Positions 42,150 to 53,199 of a DNA stretch of 64,000 nucleotides are shown here, in pieces. The position numbers and the translations under genes are program-made. This DNA comes from Prionace glauca (taxonomy: Eukaryota > Chordata > Chondrichthyes > Carcharhiniformes > Carcharhinidae). Location of the stretch: assembly GCA_037974335.1 (NCBI GenBank), contig CM075760.1:8987432-9051431 (forward strand), given 5' to 3'. Below the pieces are notes generated by a model. The model saw nothing but the letters and a program-made list of their open reading frames with translations, was not told the DNA's origin and made no database searches. Each line of letters opens with the position of its first letter. Position 1 is the stretch's first letter.

Positions 42150-43128
42150 TGATAATATTCTCACAAGCTTTCGAGGGGGCTGCCTCTTCGTCAGGTGAAT
42201 GGAGAGTTCTGACCTCAGACAGACAGAGCATATAAAGCACAGACAGTTGCTGATTAGAATGCGAATCCTTACACCTAACCTGCTGTTCAAGTCTTAAAGT
42301 GGCTGATAATGTGAGTGGAAGGAGCACTGATCACAGTTTAAAGAGATGTGTATTGTCTCCAGACAGTACAGTAAGTGAGGTTTTGCAAACCCAGGCAAGT
42401 CACGGGGGTTACAGATAGTGCGACATGAACCCAAGATCCCTGTTGAGACCGTCCTCATGTGTGCGGAACTTGGCTATCAGTCTCTGTTCAGCGACTCTGC
42501 GCTGTCGTGTGTCATGAAGGCCGCCTTGGAGAATGCTTACCCGAAGGTCAGAGGCTGAATGCCCGTGACCGCTGAAGTGTTTGCCAACAGGAAGGGAACA
42601 GTCTTGCCTGGTGACTGTCGAGTGATGTTCATTCATCCGTTGTCGTAGCGTCTGCATGGTCTCCCCAATGTACCATGCTTCGGGACATCCTTTCTTGCAA
42701 CGTATCAGGTAGACAATGTTGGCCGAGTTGCAAGAGTATTTACCATGTACCTGGTGGATGGTATTCTCACGTGTGATGATGGTATCCATGTCGATGATCC
42801 GGCATGTCTTGCAGAGGTTGCTGTGGCAGGGTTGTGTGGTATTGTGGTCACTGTTCTCCTGAAGGCTGGGTAGTTTGCTGCGAACAATGGTCTGTTTGAG
42901 GTTGTGTGGTTGTCTGAAAGCAAGAAGTGTGGGTGTGAGGATAGCCCTGGCGAGATGTTTGTCTTCATCAACGATATGTTGAAGACTCCGTACAAGGTGT
43001 CGTAGCTTCTCCGCTCCGGGGAAGTACTGGACGACGAAGGGTACTCTGTCCATTGTGCCCCGTGTTTGCCTTCTGAGGAGATCGGTGCGGTTTTTACTGT
43101 GTTTACGCCAGTCCAACGCCGGCATACC
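42150..43128 (-). mobile_element. Penelope-like element, 3' half (RT end, linker, GIY-YIG)
   Basis: The longest copy here. Minus-strand frame from RVPFVVQYFPGAEKLRHLVR, ILTPTLLAFRQPHNLKQTIV and a Cys-rich linker (CHSNLCKTCRIIDMD) into IVYLIRCKKGCPEAWYIGET, MQTLRQRMNEHHST and LNRDLGFMSHYL. The tail at 42150-42420 carries CACAAGCTTTCG. At the outer 5' end (about 43096-43128) the CGCCAGTCCAACGCCGGCAT motif, which also ends the tails at 32.46 and 49.69 kb, suggests a terminal repeat. 5' truncated; a fossil with a long open 3' part. Confidence 0.87.
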
Positions 43129-43483
43129 CACAAAATAGAGTGAGACAGAGAGAGGGGGAGAGACAGAGAGAGAGGAGGGGAACACTGGAGAACCTGGAAC
43201 TGGAGGAGTGCAGAGATGTTGGAAGGTTGCATGCGGCCGGAGGGGATTCCAGGGATGTGCTTCCTCTTGGGACATGGAGTGCTGGATGAGGTGAAGTTTG
43301 CTGAGGGAGGAATGATCTGGGAGAGATGCGGAATATCGAGTCCAGAGGAGACAAAGGTTTTCCCGCAGCTTTTGATCGGCCAGTTGAACCGAAACACAGT
43401 CGCCTTTATTTTTTCTCCCTCTTGGTTGGGACCGAGGAGGAAGCTTCTGGAAGGTGATGTCAGGGGGGATTTCACACGCTCTG
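43129..43483. other. GA repeat and probable 3' untranslated region of the minus-strand gene
   Basis: 43137-43180 is GAGAGACAGAG repeat. 43185-43483 lies downstream of the stop at 43484 on the minus strand and contains AATAAA on that strand near 43407-43412 (TTTATT on plus), a possible polyadenylation signal. Confidence 0.45.
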
Positions 43484-43584
43484 TTACTCCTGGTGTTTCT
43501 GCCCCTTGGAGTAGGGGTCACTCTCGGTGTGAAGGACAAGTCCCAGGCCCACCGGCCTCACCTCTTCCTCCTCGACTACTCCAT
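43484..43584 (-). CDS. Terminal exon of an unrecognised host gene
   Basis: Acceptor TGCTGCTCTTTCAG precedes 43584. The frame is (D)GVVEEEEVRPVGLGLVLHTE then SDPYSKGQKHQE and TAA. It enters in phase 1, exactly what the donor of the exon at 45535 requires (GCA G|GTAAGG plus AT gives Asp). An acidic run followed by a polar tail is a plausible C-terminus. I do not recognise the protein. Confidence 0.55.
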
Positions 43585-43599
43585 CTGAAAGAGCAGCAG

Positions 43600-44020
43600 A
43601 CAGAGCAGAGTCATCGGGAGAGAGTTAACATCACACACACAGACACAGAGAGACAGAGACACACACACAGACACACAGACAGAGCGGGGTCACCGGGAGA
43701 GAATTAACATCTCACACACACACACACAGACAGCAGGGTCATCGGGAGAGAGTTAACAGAGAGACAGAGACACACACACAGACAGAGCGGGGTCACCGGG
43801 AGAGAATTAACATCTCACACATACACACAGACAGAGCAGGGTCATCGGGAGAGAGTTAACATCACACACACACAGACACAGAGAGACAGAGACACACACA
43901 CAGACAGAGCAGGGTCATCGGGAGAGAACTAACATCTCACACACACAGAGCAGGGTCATCGGGAGAGAACTAACATCTCACACACACAGAGCAGGGTTAT
44001 CGGGAGAGAGTTAACATCAA
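43600..44020 (+). repeat. CA-rich minisatellite with a GTTAAC-containing core
   Basis: Repeats of ACACACAGACAGAGC followed by GGGTCATCGGGAGAGAGTTA and ACATCACACA, six or so cores with variable CA/GA linkers. It is interrupted at 44025 by a SINE and continues at 44376. Confidence 0.88.
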
Positions 44021-44024
44021 CGTG

Positions 44025-44370
44025 GGTGGCACAGTAGTACAGTGATTAGCACTGCTGCTGCTTCACAGCTCCAGGGTTCTGGGTTCGATTCCTGGCTTGG
44101 GTCACTGCCTGTGTGGAGTTTGCACATTCTCCTTGTGTCTGCGTGGGTTTCCTCCGGGTACTCCGGTTTCCTCCCACAGTCCAAAGATGTGCGGGTTAGG
44201 TTGATTGGCCATGCTAAGAAATTGCCCCTTCGTGGAGGTTAGAGGGATTAGTGGGTGAAATATGTAGGGATATGGGCGTAGGGCCTGGGTGGGATTGTGT
44301 TTGGTGCAGACTCGATGGGCCGAAGGCCCTCTTTCTGCACTGTAGAGGTCTATGATCCTATGTTCTAAGT
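44025..44370 (+). mobile_element. tRNA-derived SINE (HE1-like), best-preserved copy
   Basis: Head GGTGGCACAGTAGTACAGTG (A-box side), B box GGTTCGATTCC at 44092-44102, body GTGTGGAGTTTGCACATTCT, GGTTTCCTCCGGGTACTCCG, one copy of GTGCGGGTTAGGTTGATTGG, then GCCTGGGTGGGATTGTGTTT and tail CGATGGGCCGAAGGCCCTCT, CTGCACTGTAG, CTATGATCCTATGTTCT. The tail resembles CR1 tails of the window. Confidence 0.93.
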
Positions 44371-44375
44371 TCTGT

Positions 44376-45450
44376 CAGACACACAGAGACAGCAGGATCA
44401 TTGGGAGAGAGTTAACATCACACATTCAGACAGTCAGAGAGACAGAGACACGCAGACAGAGTCTGAGAGACAGAGACACACGCAGACACAGACAGAGCAG
44501 GGTCACCGGGAGAGAGTTAACGTCACACACAGATACAGTCAGGGCGGGGTCACCGGGAGAATTAACATTACACACACAGAGACAGTCAGAGAGACAGAGA
44601 CACATGCAGACACAGACAGAGCAGGGTCACCGGGAGAAAGTTAACATCACACAGACAGAGACAGAGATACACAGACCTACTGGGAGAGAGTTAACACACA
44701 CACACATACGGACACACACACACACGCTCAGAGCTGGGTCACTGGAGAGAGCTAACAACTTTCATACACATAGACAGCAAAATGGAGACATACACAGAGA
44801 CACACATATACAGAGTCAGAGAGACAGAGACACACACACAGTCACACTGGGAGAGAGTTAACAAATCTCACACGCACAGAGGCAAAAAGATGCACACACA
44901 CATGTACATACAAACACACATGCACATGCGCACATACAGACACACACAAAGATATACACATGCACACGCACAGGCATACATAGAGGCACACACACACACA
45001 CACTCTTACAGAACAACACACAGAGCCAGAGAGACACGCATACACATGCGCACCAGGAGAGAGTTAACAAGTCACTCACAGAGACAGAGAGAAACACAGA
45101 CATACACACAGATACACACACAGGTCGACACAGTGACAGACACACACACAGACAGATACACACACAGAGACACACAAACAGATACACACACACACGTACA
45201 CATACACAGAGACACACATGATACACACTGGCAGACACATGCATGCAGTGACACACAGACATACGTACAAAGACACATACACATATAGGGATACACACAT
45301 AGGCAAAGACACACAAACACACACACACGAAGAAACAGACACTTACAGAACCACACACACAATCTCACATGCACATACACGTACGTAGACACAGACACAG
45401 AAAGAGACAGGGACAGTCTCTCTCTCTCTCTCTCTCAGACACACACCGAC
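44376..45450 (+). repeat. CA/GA-rich minisatellite, right part
   Basis: Same core as at 43.6 kb (GGGTCACCGGGAGAGAGTTA), becoming pure ACACAC/ACAGAGA variants after 44.85 kb and ending in a (TC)n run at 45418-45438. Cys/Val- and Thr/His-rich frames are artefacts. Confidence 0.9.
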
Positions 45451-45534
45451 AGATGGTTCCAGGGATAAGGAATTGAGTTATGGGGGTAGATTGGAGAATC
45501 TGGACTGGGAAGGTTCCCTCCAGCCCTTCCTTAC

Positions 45535-45916
45535 CTGCCATGAGGAGTGTATCTCCCTGAGTCCTGCTGATCCAGGGAAGCAGCTCCAGTTGAGTCCGGA
45601 AGAAGCTGTGGTCTGGCCGCCCCTCGCTGGTACAGCGGATCTCCTGGGTGCCCCCGGTGTGTGGCTCTCTGACCCGCAGGCTGACCTCGGCCGCCCAGAC
45701 CAGCCGCTCCTTCAGGCGGCCCCGGGACGTCCTGAGCCGAGTGTGCTGCCTGTCCAGGCGCACCAGCCTCTCCCTCACCTGCTCCGGCTGGATGCCCAGC
45801 CCGTCCAGGGTCACCTCCGGCTGCGGGAGGGCCTCGGCCCCCTCCTCCAGCCAGAGGGGGAGCGCCAGCACGTAGGGAATGGGCAGCTGGAGCTCTGCCC
45901 GCTGCAGTGTCTCCAT
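45535..45916 (-). CDS. Exon of an unrecognised host gene
   Basis: Open minus-strand stretch ending at a consensus donor CAG|GTAAGG (45535/45534). From the possible start ATG at 45916 it reads METLQRAELQLPIPYVLALP, LWLEEGAEALPQPEVTLDGL, then an Arg/Leu-rich helix (EQVRERLVRLDRQHTRLRTS, RGRLKERLVWAAEVSLRV) and IRCTSEGRPDHSFFRTQLEL, LPWISRTQGDTLLMA. Alternatively GACACTGCAG is an acceptor and the exon starts at 45901. The composition is that of a real soluble protein, GC-rich and unlike the surrounding satellites, and the exit phase matches the exon at 43584. With both exons the product would be about 160 residues. Family not recognised. Confidence 0.6.
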
Positions 45917-46018
45917 ACCAGGGCAAGCAGAGGGCGGAACAGGGAGAGAAAGGGTGACAGGCAGAGAGCAGGCCAACCTTCTCCTGGGGAACAGGCATGT
46001 AGACCCTGCCCCTTAAAT

Positions 46019-49000
46019 AAGGAGCTCCCTCCCTCTCTCTCCCTCCCTCCCCCTCTCGCCCTCCCTCCCCCTCACTCCCTCCCTCCCCCTCTCGCCCTCA
46101 CTCCCCCTCTCCCTCCCTCCCCCTCACTCCCTCCCTCCCCCTCACTCCCTCCCTCCCCCTCACTCCCTCCCTCCCCCTCCCCCTCTCGCCCTCACTCCCC
46201 CTCTCCCTCCCTCCCCCTCACTCCCTCCCTCCCCCTCACTCCCTCCCTCCCCCTCACTCCCTCCCTCCCCCTCTCGCCCTCACTCCCTCCCTCCCCCTCT
46301 CGCCCTCACTCCCCCTCACTCCCTCCCTCCCTCCCTCCCCCTCACTCCCTCCCTCCCCCTCACTCCCTCCCTCCCCCTCGTCCTCACTCCCTCCCTCCCC
46401 CTCTCGCCCTCACTCACTCCCTCCCCCTCTCGCCCTCACTCCCTCCCTCCCCCTCTTGCCCTCACTCCCTCCCTCCCCCTCTCGCCCTCACTCCCCTCCC
46501 TCCCCCTCTCGCCCTCACTCCCTCCCTCCCTCCCTCCCCCTCTTGCCCTCACTCCCTCCCTCCCCCTCTCGCCCTCACTCCCTCCCGCCCCCTCTCGCCC
46601 TCACTCCCTCCCTCCCTCCCTCCCCCTCTCGCCCTCACTCCCTCCCTCCCTCCCTCCCCCTCTCGCCCTCACTCCCTCCCTCCCCCTCTCGCCCTCACTC
46701 CCTCCCTCCCTCCCTCCCCCTCTTGCCCTCACTCCCTCCCTCCCCCTCTCGCCCTCACTCCCTCCCTCCCCCTCTCGCCCTCACTCCCTCCCGCCCCCTC
46801 TCGCCCTCACTCCCTCCCTCCCCCTCTCGCCCTCACTCCCTCCCTCCCCCTCGTCCTCACTCCCCTCCCTCCCCCTCTCGCCCTCACTCCCTCCCCTCCC
46901 CCTCTCGCCCTCACTCCCCCTCACTCCCTCCCTCCCTCCCTCCCCTCCTCACTCCCTCCCGCCCCCTCTCGCCCTCACTCCCCTCCCTCCCTCCCTCCCC
47001 CTCTCGCCCTCACTCCCTCCCTCCCTCCCTCCCCCTCTCGCCCTCACTCCCTCCCTCCCCCTCTCGCCCTCACTCCCTCCCTCCCTCCTCCCCCTCTTGC
47101 CCTCACTCCCTCCCTCCCCCTCTCGCCCTCACTCCCTCCCTCCCCCTCGCCCTCACTCCCTCCCTCCCCCTCTCGCCCTCACTCCCTCCCTCCCCCCTCT
47201 CGCCCTCACTCCCCCTCACTCCCTCCCTCCCTCCCTCCCCCTCACTCCCTCCCTCCCCCTCACTCCCTCCCTCCCCCTCGTCCTCACTCCCTCCCTCCCC
47301 CTCTCGCCCTCACTCACTCCCTCCCCCTCTCGCCCTCACTCCCTCCCTCCCCCTCTTGCCCTCACTCCCTCCCTCCCCCTCTCGCCCTCACTCCCCTCCC
47401 TCCCCCTCTCGCCCTCACTCCCTCCCTCCCTCCCTCCCCCTCTTGCCCTCACTCCCTCCCTCCCCCTCTCGCCCTCACTCCCTCCCCGCCCCCTCTCGCC
47501 CTCACTCCCTCCCTCCCTCCCTCCCCCCTCTCGCCCTCACTCCCTCCCTCCCTCCCTCCCCCTCTCGCCCTCACTCCCTCCCTCCCCCTCTCGCCCTCAC
47601 TCCCTCCCTCCCTCCCTCCCCCTCTTGCCCTCACTCCCTCCCTCCCCCTCTCGCCCTCACTCCCTCCCTCCCCCTCTCGCCCTCACTCCCTCCCGCCCCC
47701 TCTCGCCCTCACTCCCTCCCTCCCCCTCTCGCCCTCACTCCCTCCCTCCCCCTCGTCCTCACTCCCTCCCTCCCCCTCGCCCTCACTCCCTCCCTCCCCC
47801 TCGCCCTCACTCCCTCCCTCCCCCTCGTCCTCACTCCCTCCCTCCCCCTCTCGCCCTCACTCCCTCCCTCCCCCTCGTCCTCACTCCCTCCCACCCCCTC
47901 TCGCCCTCCCTCCCCCTCACTCCCTCCCTCCCCCTCACTCCCTCCCTCCCCCTCGTCCTCACTCCCTCCCTCCCCCTCGTCCTCACTCCCTCCCTCCCCC
48001 TCTCTCTCGCTCCCTCCCTCCCCCTCTCTCTCGCTCCCTCCCTCCCCCTCTCGCTCTCCCTCCCTCCCCCTCTCTCTCGCTCCCTCCCTCCCCCTCTCTC
48101 TCGCTCCCTCCCTCCCCCTCTCTCCTCCCCCCTCGCTCTCACTCCCTCCCTCCCCCTCTCGTCCTCACTCCCTCCCTCCCCCTCTCTCTCGCTCCCTCCC
48201 TCCCCCTCTCTCCCTCCCCCCTCTCTCTCGCTCCCTCCCTCCCCCCCCCTCTCTCTCGCTCCCTCCCTCCCGCTCTCGCCCTCCCTCCCCCCTCACTCCC
48301 TCCCTCCCCCTCACTCCCTCCCTCCCCCTCTCGTCCTCACTCCCTCCCTCCCCCTCTCTCTCGCTCCCTCCCTCCTCCTCTCTCCCTCCCCCTCTCGCTC
48401 TCACTCCCTCCCTCCCCCTCTCGTCCTCACTCCCTCCCTCCCCCTCTCTCTCGCTCCCTCCCTCCCCCTCTCTCCTTCTCCCTCTCGCTACCTCCCTCTT
48501 TTTACCATTCCCTCCCTTCCTCTCTCACTCCCTGCCTGCCTCTCTCCCTCTTTTTCTCTTGTTCTCCCCCTCTCTCCCTCTCGTTCCCCTCTCTCTCTCG
48601 TTCCCCTCTCTCTCTCGTTCCCCTCTCTCTCTCGTTCTCCCTCTTTCTCTCATTCACCTCTCGCTCTCTCTCTTGTTCCCCTCTCTCTCTCTCTCATTCT
48701 CCCTCTTTCTCTCTCATTCCACCTCTCGCTCTCTCTCTCATTCCCCCCTTTCTCTCCCTCATTCCCTCTCTCTCGTTCCCCCTCTCTCTCTCCCTCTTGT
48801 TCCCACTCTCTCTCTCATTCCTCTTCTCTCTAGTTCCCCCTCACTCTCTTGTTCCCCTTCTCTCTTGTTCCTTCTTCTCTTCTTCCCTGCTTCTTGCTCA
48901 CTTTCTGTCCCTTCTCCCTCCCTCCCCATCCCTCCATACCTCCTCCACCATCGCTCCCCCCTCCATTCTTCCCTCCCTCTCCCTTCCTCCCTCTCTGTCT

Positions 49001-49550
49001 CTCTCTTTCCCTCCCTCCCTCTCCCTTTCTCATTCCTTCTCTCTGTCTTGTTTCCCTTCTCTCCCTCTCTCATTCCCCACCTGTCTCTCATTTTCTCTCT
49101 TCCTCTCGTTCAGTCTTTCACATGTTCCCTCTCTCACTCCCTCATTTCCTCTCATTCCCTCCTCCCTCCCTCACTCTCTTGTTCTCTCTCGCCCTCTCAC
49201 GCCCTTCCTCTCTCTCCGTCCCTCTCGTTCCCTCTCGCTCTCTCCCATTTCCCCCCCCGTCATTCCTTCTCTCTCTCGTTCTCTCCCTCCATCCCTTCCT
49301 CTCTCTCCTTCTCTCCCTCTCCTTCATTCCCTCCCTCTCTCCCTCTCCCTCCCCCCCTCTCTCTGATTTCCCCCTCTCTCTTTCATTTCCCCCCCTTTCT
49401 CACATTCCCTCACGTGCTCACTGTGTCTCTCTCGTTCCCCCTCTCCCTCTATCTCTTGTTCCCTCTCACTTCCCTCTCTCTCTCGTTCCCCCCCTCTCCC
49501 TCTCTCGGTCCCCTTCTCTCTCTCGCTCCCTCCTCTTTCTCGTTCTCCTT
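46019..49550 (+). repeat. 3.5-kb pyrimidine satellite
   Basis: Nearly pure C/T on the plus strand. Up to about 48.0 kb the unit is about 26 bp (CCCTCACTCCCTCCCTCCCC, CTCTCG), then CTCTCTCTCGCTCCCTCC and, after 48.5 kb, CTCTCTCGTTCCC variants. A segment of at least 560 bp from about 46296 recurs at about 47196, 900 bp later, with only small indels. Long Pro/Ser/Leu frames covering it are not genes. Confidence 0.95.
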
Positions 49551-49679
49551 TTTGACACGTTTATAAGACATTTCACATTGCCCTCACAGGCTCGTTAACT
49601 GAAGATGAGGGGAGGGGTGGATGGATGTGGGGCAGAGTGGGGGGAGGGGCCTCTCAGGAGGCTGACAGACTGCAGAAGT

Positions 49680-50030
49680 GATGTGGAGATGCCGGCGTTG
49701 GACTGGGATAAACACAGTAAGAAGTCTCACAACACCAGGTTTATGTCCAACTAGTTTATTTGATAGTAACCCCACAAGCTTTCGGAAACGGTGATCCTTC
49801 GTCAGGTGTGTGGAAGGTTCTGATCAGAGAAGGGCATATAAAGACACACACAATTTACAGAATACTGATTAGAATGCAAGTCTTTACAGCCAACCTGCTA
49901 TTCAGGTCTTAAAGATGCAAACAATGTGAGCGGAGAGTGAGTGGTTAAAGAGATGTGTGTTGGCTCCTGTCTGGAGACGATACACATCTCTTTAACCTAT
50001 GCAAATGCTATCTCGACTCACATTATCCCA
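49680..50030 (-). mobile_element. Penelope-like 3' tail
   Basis: ATGCCGGCGTTGGACTGGGA, CACAAGCTTTCGGAAACGGT, TACTGATTAGAATGCAAGTC and GAGACGATACACATCTCTTT: an uninterrupted copy of the tail that a CR1 splits at 32.7 kb. Confidence 0.82.
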
Positions 50031-50290
50031 TAAGTTTCAATAAAACCTCCACTCATTCTTCTAAACTCCAATGAGTACAGATCCAGTGTCCTCAACCTTT
50101 CCATGTACTACAAGCTTTTCATTCTTGTGAACCTCCATTCACCCCTTTCCAAGGCCAGACATCCTTCTTTAGATATGGGGCCCAAAACTACTCCAATACT
50201 CTAGGTGTGGTCTCACCAGAACCTTATAAAGGCACAGATACCCACCTTCTAACCAATGAAAAAGTATCTTCTTAAATCCCCTCTAAGTCT
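50031..50290 (-). mobile_element. Old CR1 fragment
   Basis: CACTCATTCTTCTAAACTCC, AATGAGTACAGATCCAGTGT and AAAACTACTCCAATACTCTA parallel the antisense CR1-A stretch CTCATTCTTCTAAACTCTAACGAGTACAAG. Confidence 0.65.
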
Positions 50291-50444
50291 CCTACTCCTG
50301 AGCTTAAATTTGCCAGAACAGCTATTAGACTGCGGCTTTGTCGATGATCTCGGGAGTATCAGATGCTTTTCATTATATTTTTGATTTTGTTTTGCCTCTA
50401 AGTTATTAGGTAAGGGATATAAACTTTGTAAACAAAACAATTTT

Positions 50445-51592
50445 GGTGACGGAAGAGCGGTGGATATGGTTTACATGGACTTCAGCAAGGCGTTTGATAA
50501 GGTCCCCCATGAAAAAGTGAGAGGGCATGGGATCCAAGGAGCTGTTGCCTTGTGGATCCAGAACTGGCTTGCCTGCAGAAGGCAGAGAGTGGTTGTGGAT
50601 GGAGGTTGGTAACCAGTGGAGTGCCCCAGGGATCTGTTCTAGGACGCTTGCTGTCTGTAATTTTCATAAATGGCCTGGATGAGGAAGTGGAGGGATGGGT
50701 TTGTAAGTTCGCCGATGATACGAAGATTGGTGGTGTTGTGGATGTTAGAAGTTGCAGCGAGACATAGATAGGATGCAAGACTGGGCGGAGAAGTGGCAGG
50801 TGGACTTCAACACGGATAAGTGTGTAGTGGTCCATTTTGGCAGGTCCAATGGGATGAAGGAGTATAGTATCAAGGGTAGGACTCTTAGCAGTGTTGAGGA
50901 GCAGAAGGACCCTTGGAGTCCAGGTGCATAGGACTCTTAAATCGGCCTCGCAGGTGGAGGATGTGGCCAAGAAGGCGTATGGTGTACTAGCCTTCATTAA
51001 TCGAGGGATTGAGTTTAGGAGTCGGGAGGTAATGCTGCAACTTTATAAGACCCTTGTCAGACCCCACTTGGAGTACTATGCACAGTTCTGGTCGCCTCAT
51101 TACAAGAAGGATGTGGAAGCTATTGAAAGGATGCAGAAGAGATTTACGAGGATGTTGCCTGGACTGGGTGACATGCCTTATGAGGATAGGTTGAGGGAGC
51201 TCGGTCTTTTCTCCCTGGAGAGATGAAGGTTGAGAGCCGACCTGATAGAGGTTTATGAGATGTTGAGAGGTATAGATAGGGCGGATTCTTGGAAGCTATG
51301 TCCCAGGGCTGAAATGGTCGCTATGAGAGGACACAGGTTTAAGGTGCTGGGGAGCAAGTACAGAGGAGATGTTGGGGTAAGTTTTTCACTCAGAGGGTGG
51401 TGACTGAGTGGAATCGGCTGCCTCCGGTGGTGATAGAGGCAAACTCGTTGGGGTCTTTTAAGAGACTTCTGGATGAGTACATGGGATTTAATGGGATTGA
51501 GGGTTATAGATAGGCCTGGTAGGCAGGGATATGATCGGCGCAACTTGTGGGCCGAAGGGCCAGTTTGTGCTGTAGTGTTCTATGTTCTATAT
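50445..51592 (+). mobile_element. CR1 LINE, ORF2 3' part (subfamily C)
   Basis: Starts at AVDMVYMDFSKAFDKVPHEK (RT motif A region), then TSGVPQGSVLGRLLSVIFIN-type palm, KFADDTKIGGVVD, QVEDVAKKAYGVLAFINRGI, HLEYYAQFWSPHYKKDVEAI and KRFTRMLPGLGDMPYEDRL. Several frameshifts and a stop after SLER. Ends in GTGTTCTATGTTCTAT. Confidence 0.9.
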
Positions 51593-51634
51593 AAATCTGT
51601 GTCACGCCCCTTGCTTATTGATCCTTCAACTAAG

Positions 51635-52005
51635 GCAGCCTGGTGGTGCAGTGGTTAGCTGCGCCAGGGACCTGGGTTCAATTCCCAGTTTGGGTCACTG
51701 CCTGCACATTCTCCCCATGTCTGCATGGGTTTCCTCCGGGTGCTTCAGGGTGGATTGGCCATGCTAACTTTTCCCTTAGTGTCCAGATGTGCCGGTTGGG
51801 GGGAATTGGCCATACTAAGCTGCCCGTTAGTGTCTAAAGATGTGCAGGTTACGTAGATTGGCTATGCTAATTTGCCCCTTAGTGTCTGGGGATTAGCAGG
51901 GTAAATGTTTGAGGTTATGGGGATAGTGCCTGGGTGGGATTGTATTCGGTACAGACTCAATGGACTGAATGGCCTCCTTCATTACTGTAGAGATTCTATG
52001 ATTCT
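51635..52005 (+). mobile_element. SINE with internal body triplication
   Basis: Head GCCTGGTGGTGCAGTGGTTA, B box GGTTCAATTCC, then the GGTGGATTGGCCATGC...CTTAGTGTCC segment about three times (51740-51890), and tail GGCCTCCTTCATTACTGTAG, GATTCTATGATTCTA. Confidence 0.88.
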
Positions 52006-52372
52006 AGGTGGCCATCCATCCCCCGCTTGGCGTTGGAATTGATGAGGCCAGCTTGGGGGTAGGATGTGTGGGGAGTAACAGGCCAATAAACTGACGACAG
52101 GCTGGCTGGTAGCAGCTGGATGTTGAATCCTTGGCCCAGGTGCAGAGTCTTGGCTCAGGCTGACTCAGAGGAATCTCTGGACTGTTTCCCCCCTCCCCCT
52201 TCCTCTCTCCACCACTTCCCAAGCCAGGATCAGTGGGATGCAGTTCCTCACCTCACTGTGAGAAATATTCTGGGAATGAGCGGAGTTAGGAACTGCAGAT
52301 TCAGGGAATTCACAGTGAGACATTCACGTGTGTGTGTGTGTATAATGTAGATCCCACTGTGAATCTGTAAAA
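52006..52372. other. Spacer, short GT repeat
   Basis: No gene seen. (GT)n at about 52328-52341. Confidence 0.4.
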
Positions 52373-52436
52373 GTACTTATTAGTGTCGCAAGTCAGCTTA
52401 CATTAACACTGCAACACTGCTTATATTAACAGTACA
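52373..52436 (-). mobile_element. SINE tail fragment, second type
   Basis: TTACATTAACACTGCAACAC and TACATTAACACTG, a partly duplicated reversed tail. It is split from 52885-52930 by the CR1-E copy. Confidence 0.6.
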
Positions 52437-52892
52437 TTAACACTGAATTATAAGGAGAGGCTGGACCGACTGGGACATTTTTTCTCTGGAGCAGAGGAGG
52501 CTAAGGGATGAGCTTATAGAAGTCTATAAAATAATGAGGGACATACATCAGCCAGATAGTCAACATCTTTTCCCAACTGTGGGGTGTCTAAAACTAGAGG
52601 GCATAGGTTTAAGGTGAGAGGGGAGAGATACAGAAGGATCCAGAGGGGTTACTATTTCATGTAGAGGGTGGTGAGTGTCTGGAACAAGCTGCCAGAGGTG
52701 GTAGTAGACGGGAGTACAATTTTGTCTTTTAAAAATGTTTAGATGGTTACATGGGTAAGATGGGTATAGAGGGATATGGGCCAAATGTGGGCAAATGGGA
52801 CTAACTTGGGGGTTAAAAAAAGGGGCAGCATGGACAAGTTGGGCCGAAGGGCCTGTTTCCATGCTGTAAACCTTTATGACCCTGTGAAGTTA
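52437..52892 (+). mobile_element. CR1-like LINE 3' end (subfamily E)
   Basis: GGAGCAGAGGAGGCTAAGGG (the RRLRDEL region), AATAATGAGGGACATACATC, GTAGAGGGTGGTGAGTGTCT (RVVSVWN.LPEVVV) and tail GGGCCGAAGGGCCTGTTTCC, ATGCTGTAAACCTTTATGAC. Same subfamily as the antisense copy at 20.4 kb. Confidence 0.8.
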
Positions 52893-53195
52893 CTGTGAAA
52901 AATTCCCTGATCGTCACACTCCAGTGGCTGTTTGGGTCCACCCGGGTGTGATTCCCAGTTTGGGTCACTGTCTGTGCGGAGTCCGCATGTTCTTCCTGTA
53001 TCTGTGTGAGTTTCCTCCAGGCGCTCTAGTTTCCTCCCACAGTTCAAAAGACGTGCTGGTTAAGTGCATTGGGCTGTACTAAATTCTCCCTCAGTGTACC
53101 TGAACAGGCGCTGGGGTGTGGCAACTCAGAGATTTTCACAGTAACTTCATTGCAGTGTTAATGTAAGCCTACTTGTGACATTAGTATTAAAAAAG
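52893..53195 (+). mobile_element. tRNA-derived SINE, second tail type
   Basis: B-box region GTGTGATTCCC, body GTTTCCTCCAGGCGCTCTAG, AAAGACGTGCTGGTTAAGTG and tail ATTTTCACAGTAACTTCATT, GCAGTGTTAATGTAAGCC. The head is replaced by an antisense tail piece at 52885-52935. Confidence 0.78.
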
Positions 53196-53199
53196 AAGC

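Noticed and set aside
43600-45398. Thr/His- and Cys/Val-rich frames
   Set aside because: Produced by CA/GT repeats.
45473-49366. Open frames of 1297, 1036 and 578 codons rich in Pro, Ser and Leu
   Set aside because: They are frames through a C/T satellite with stop-poor codons; there is no domain, no stable unit in protein space, and several frames are open at once.
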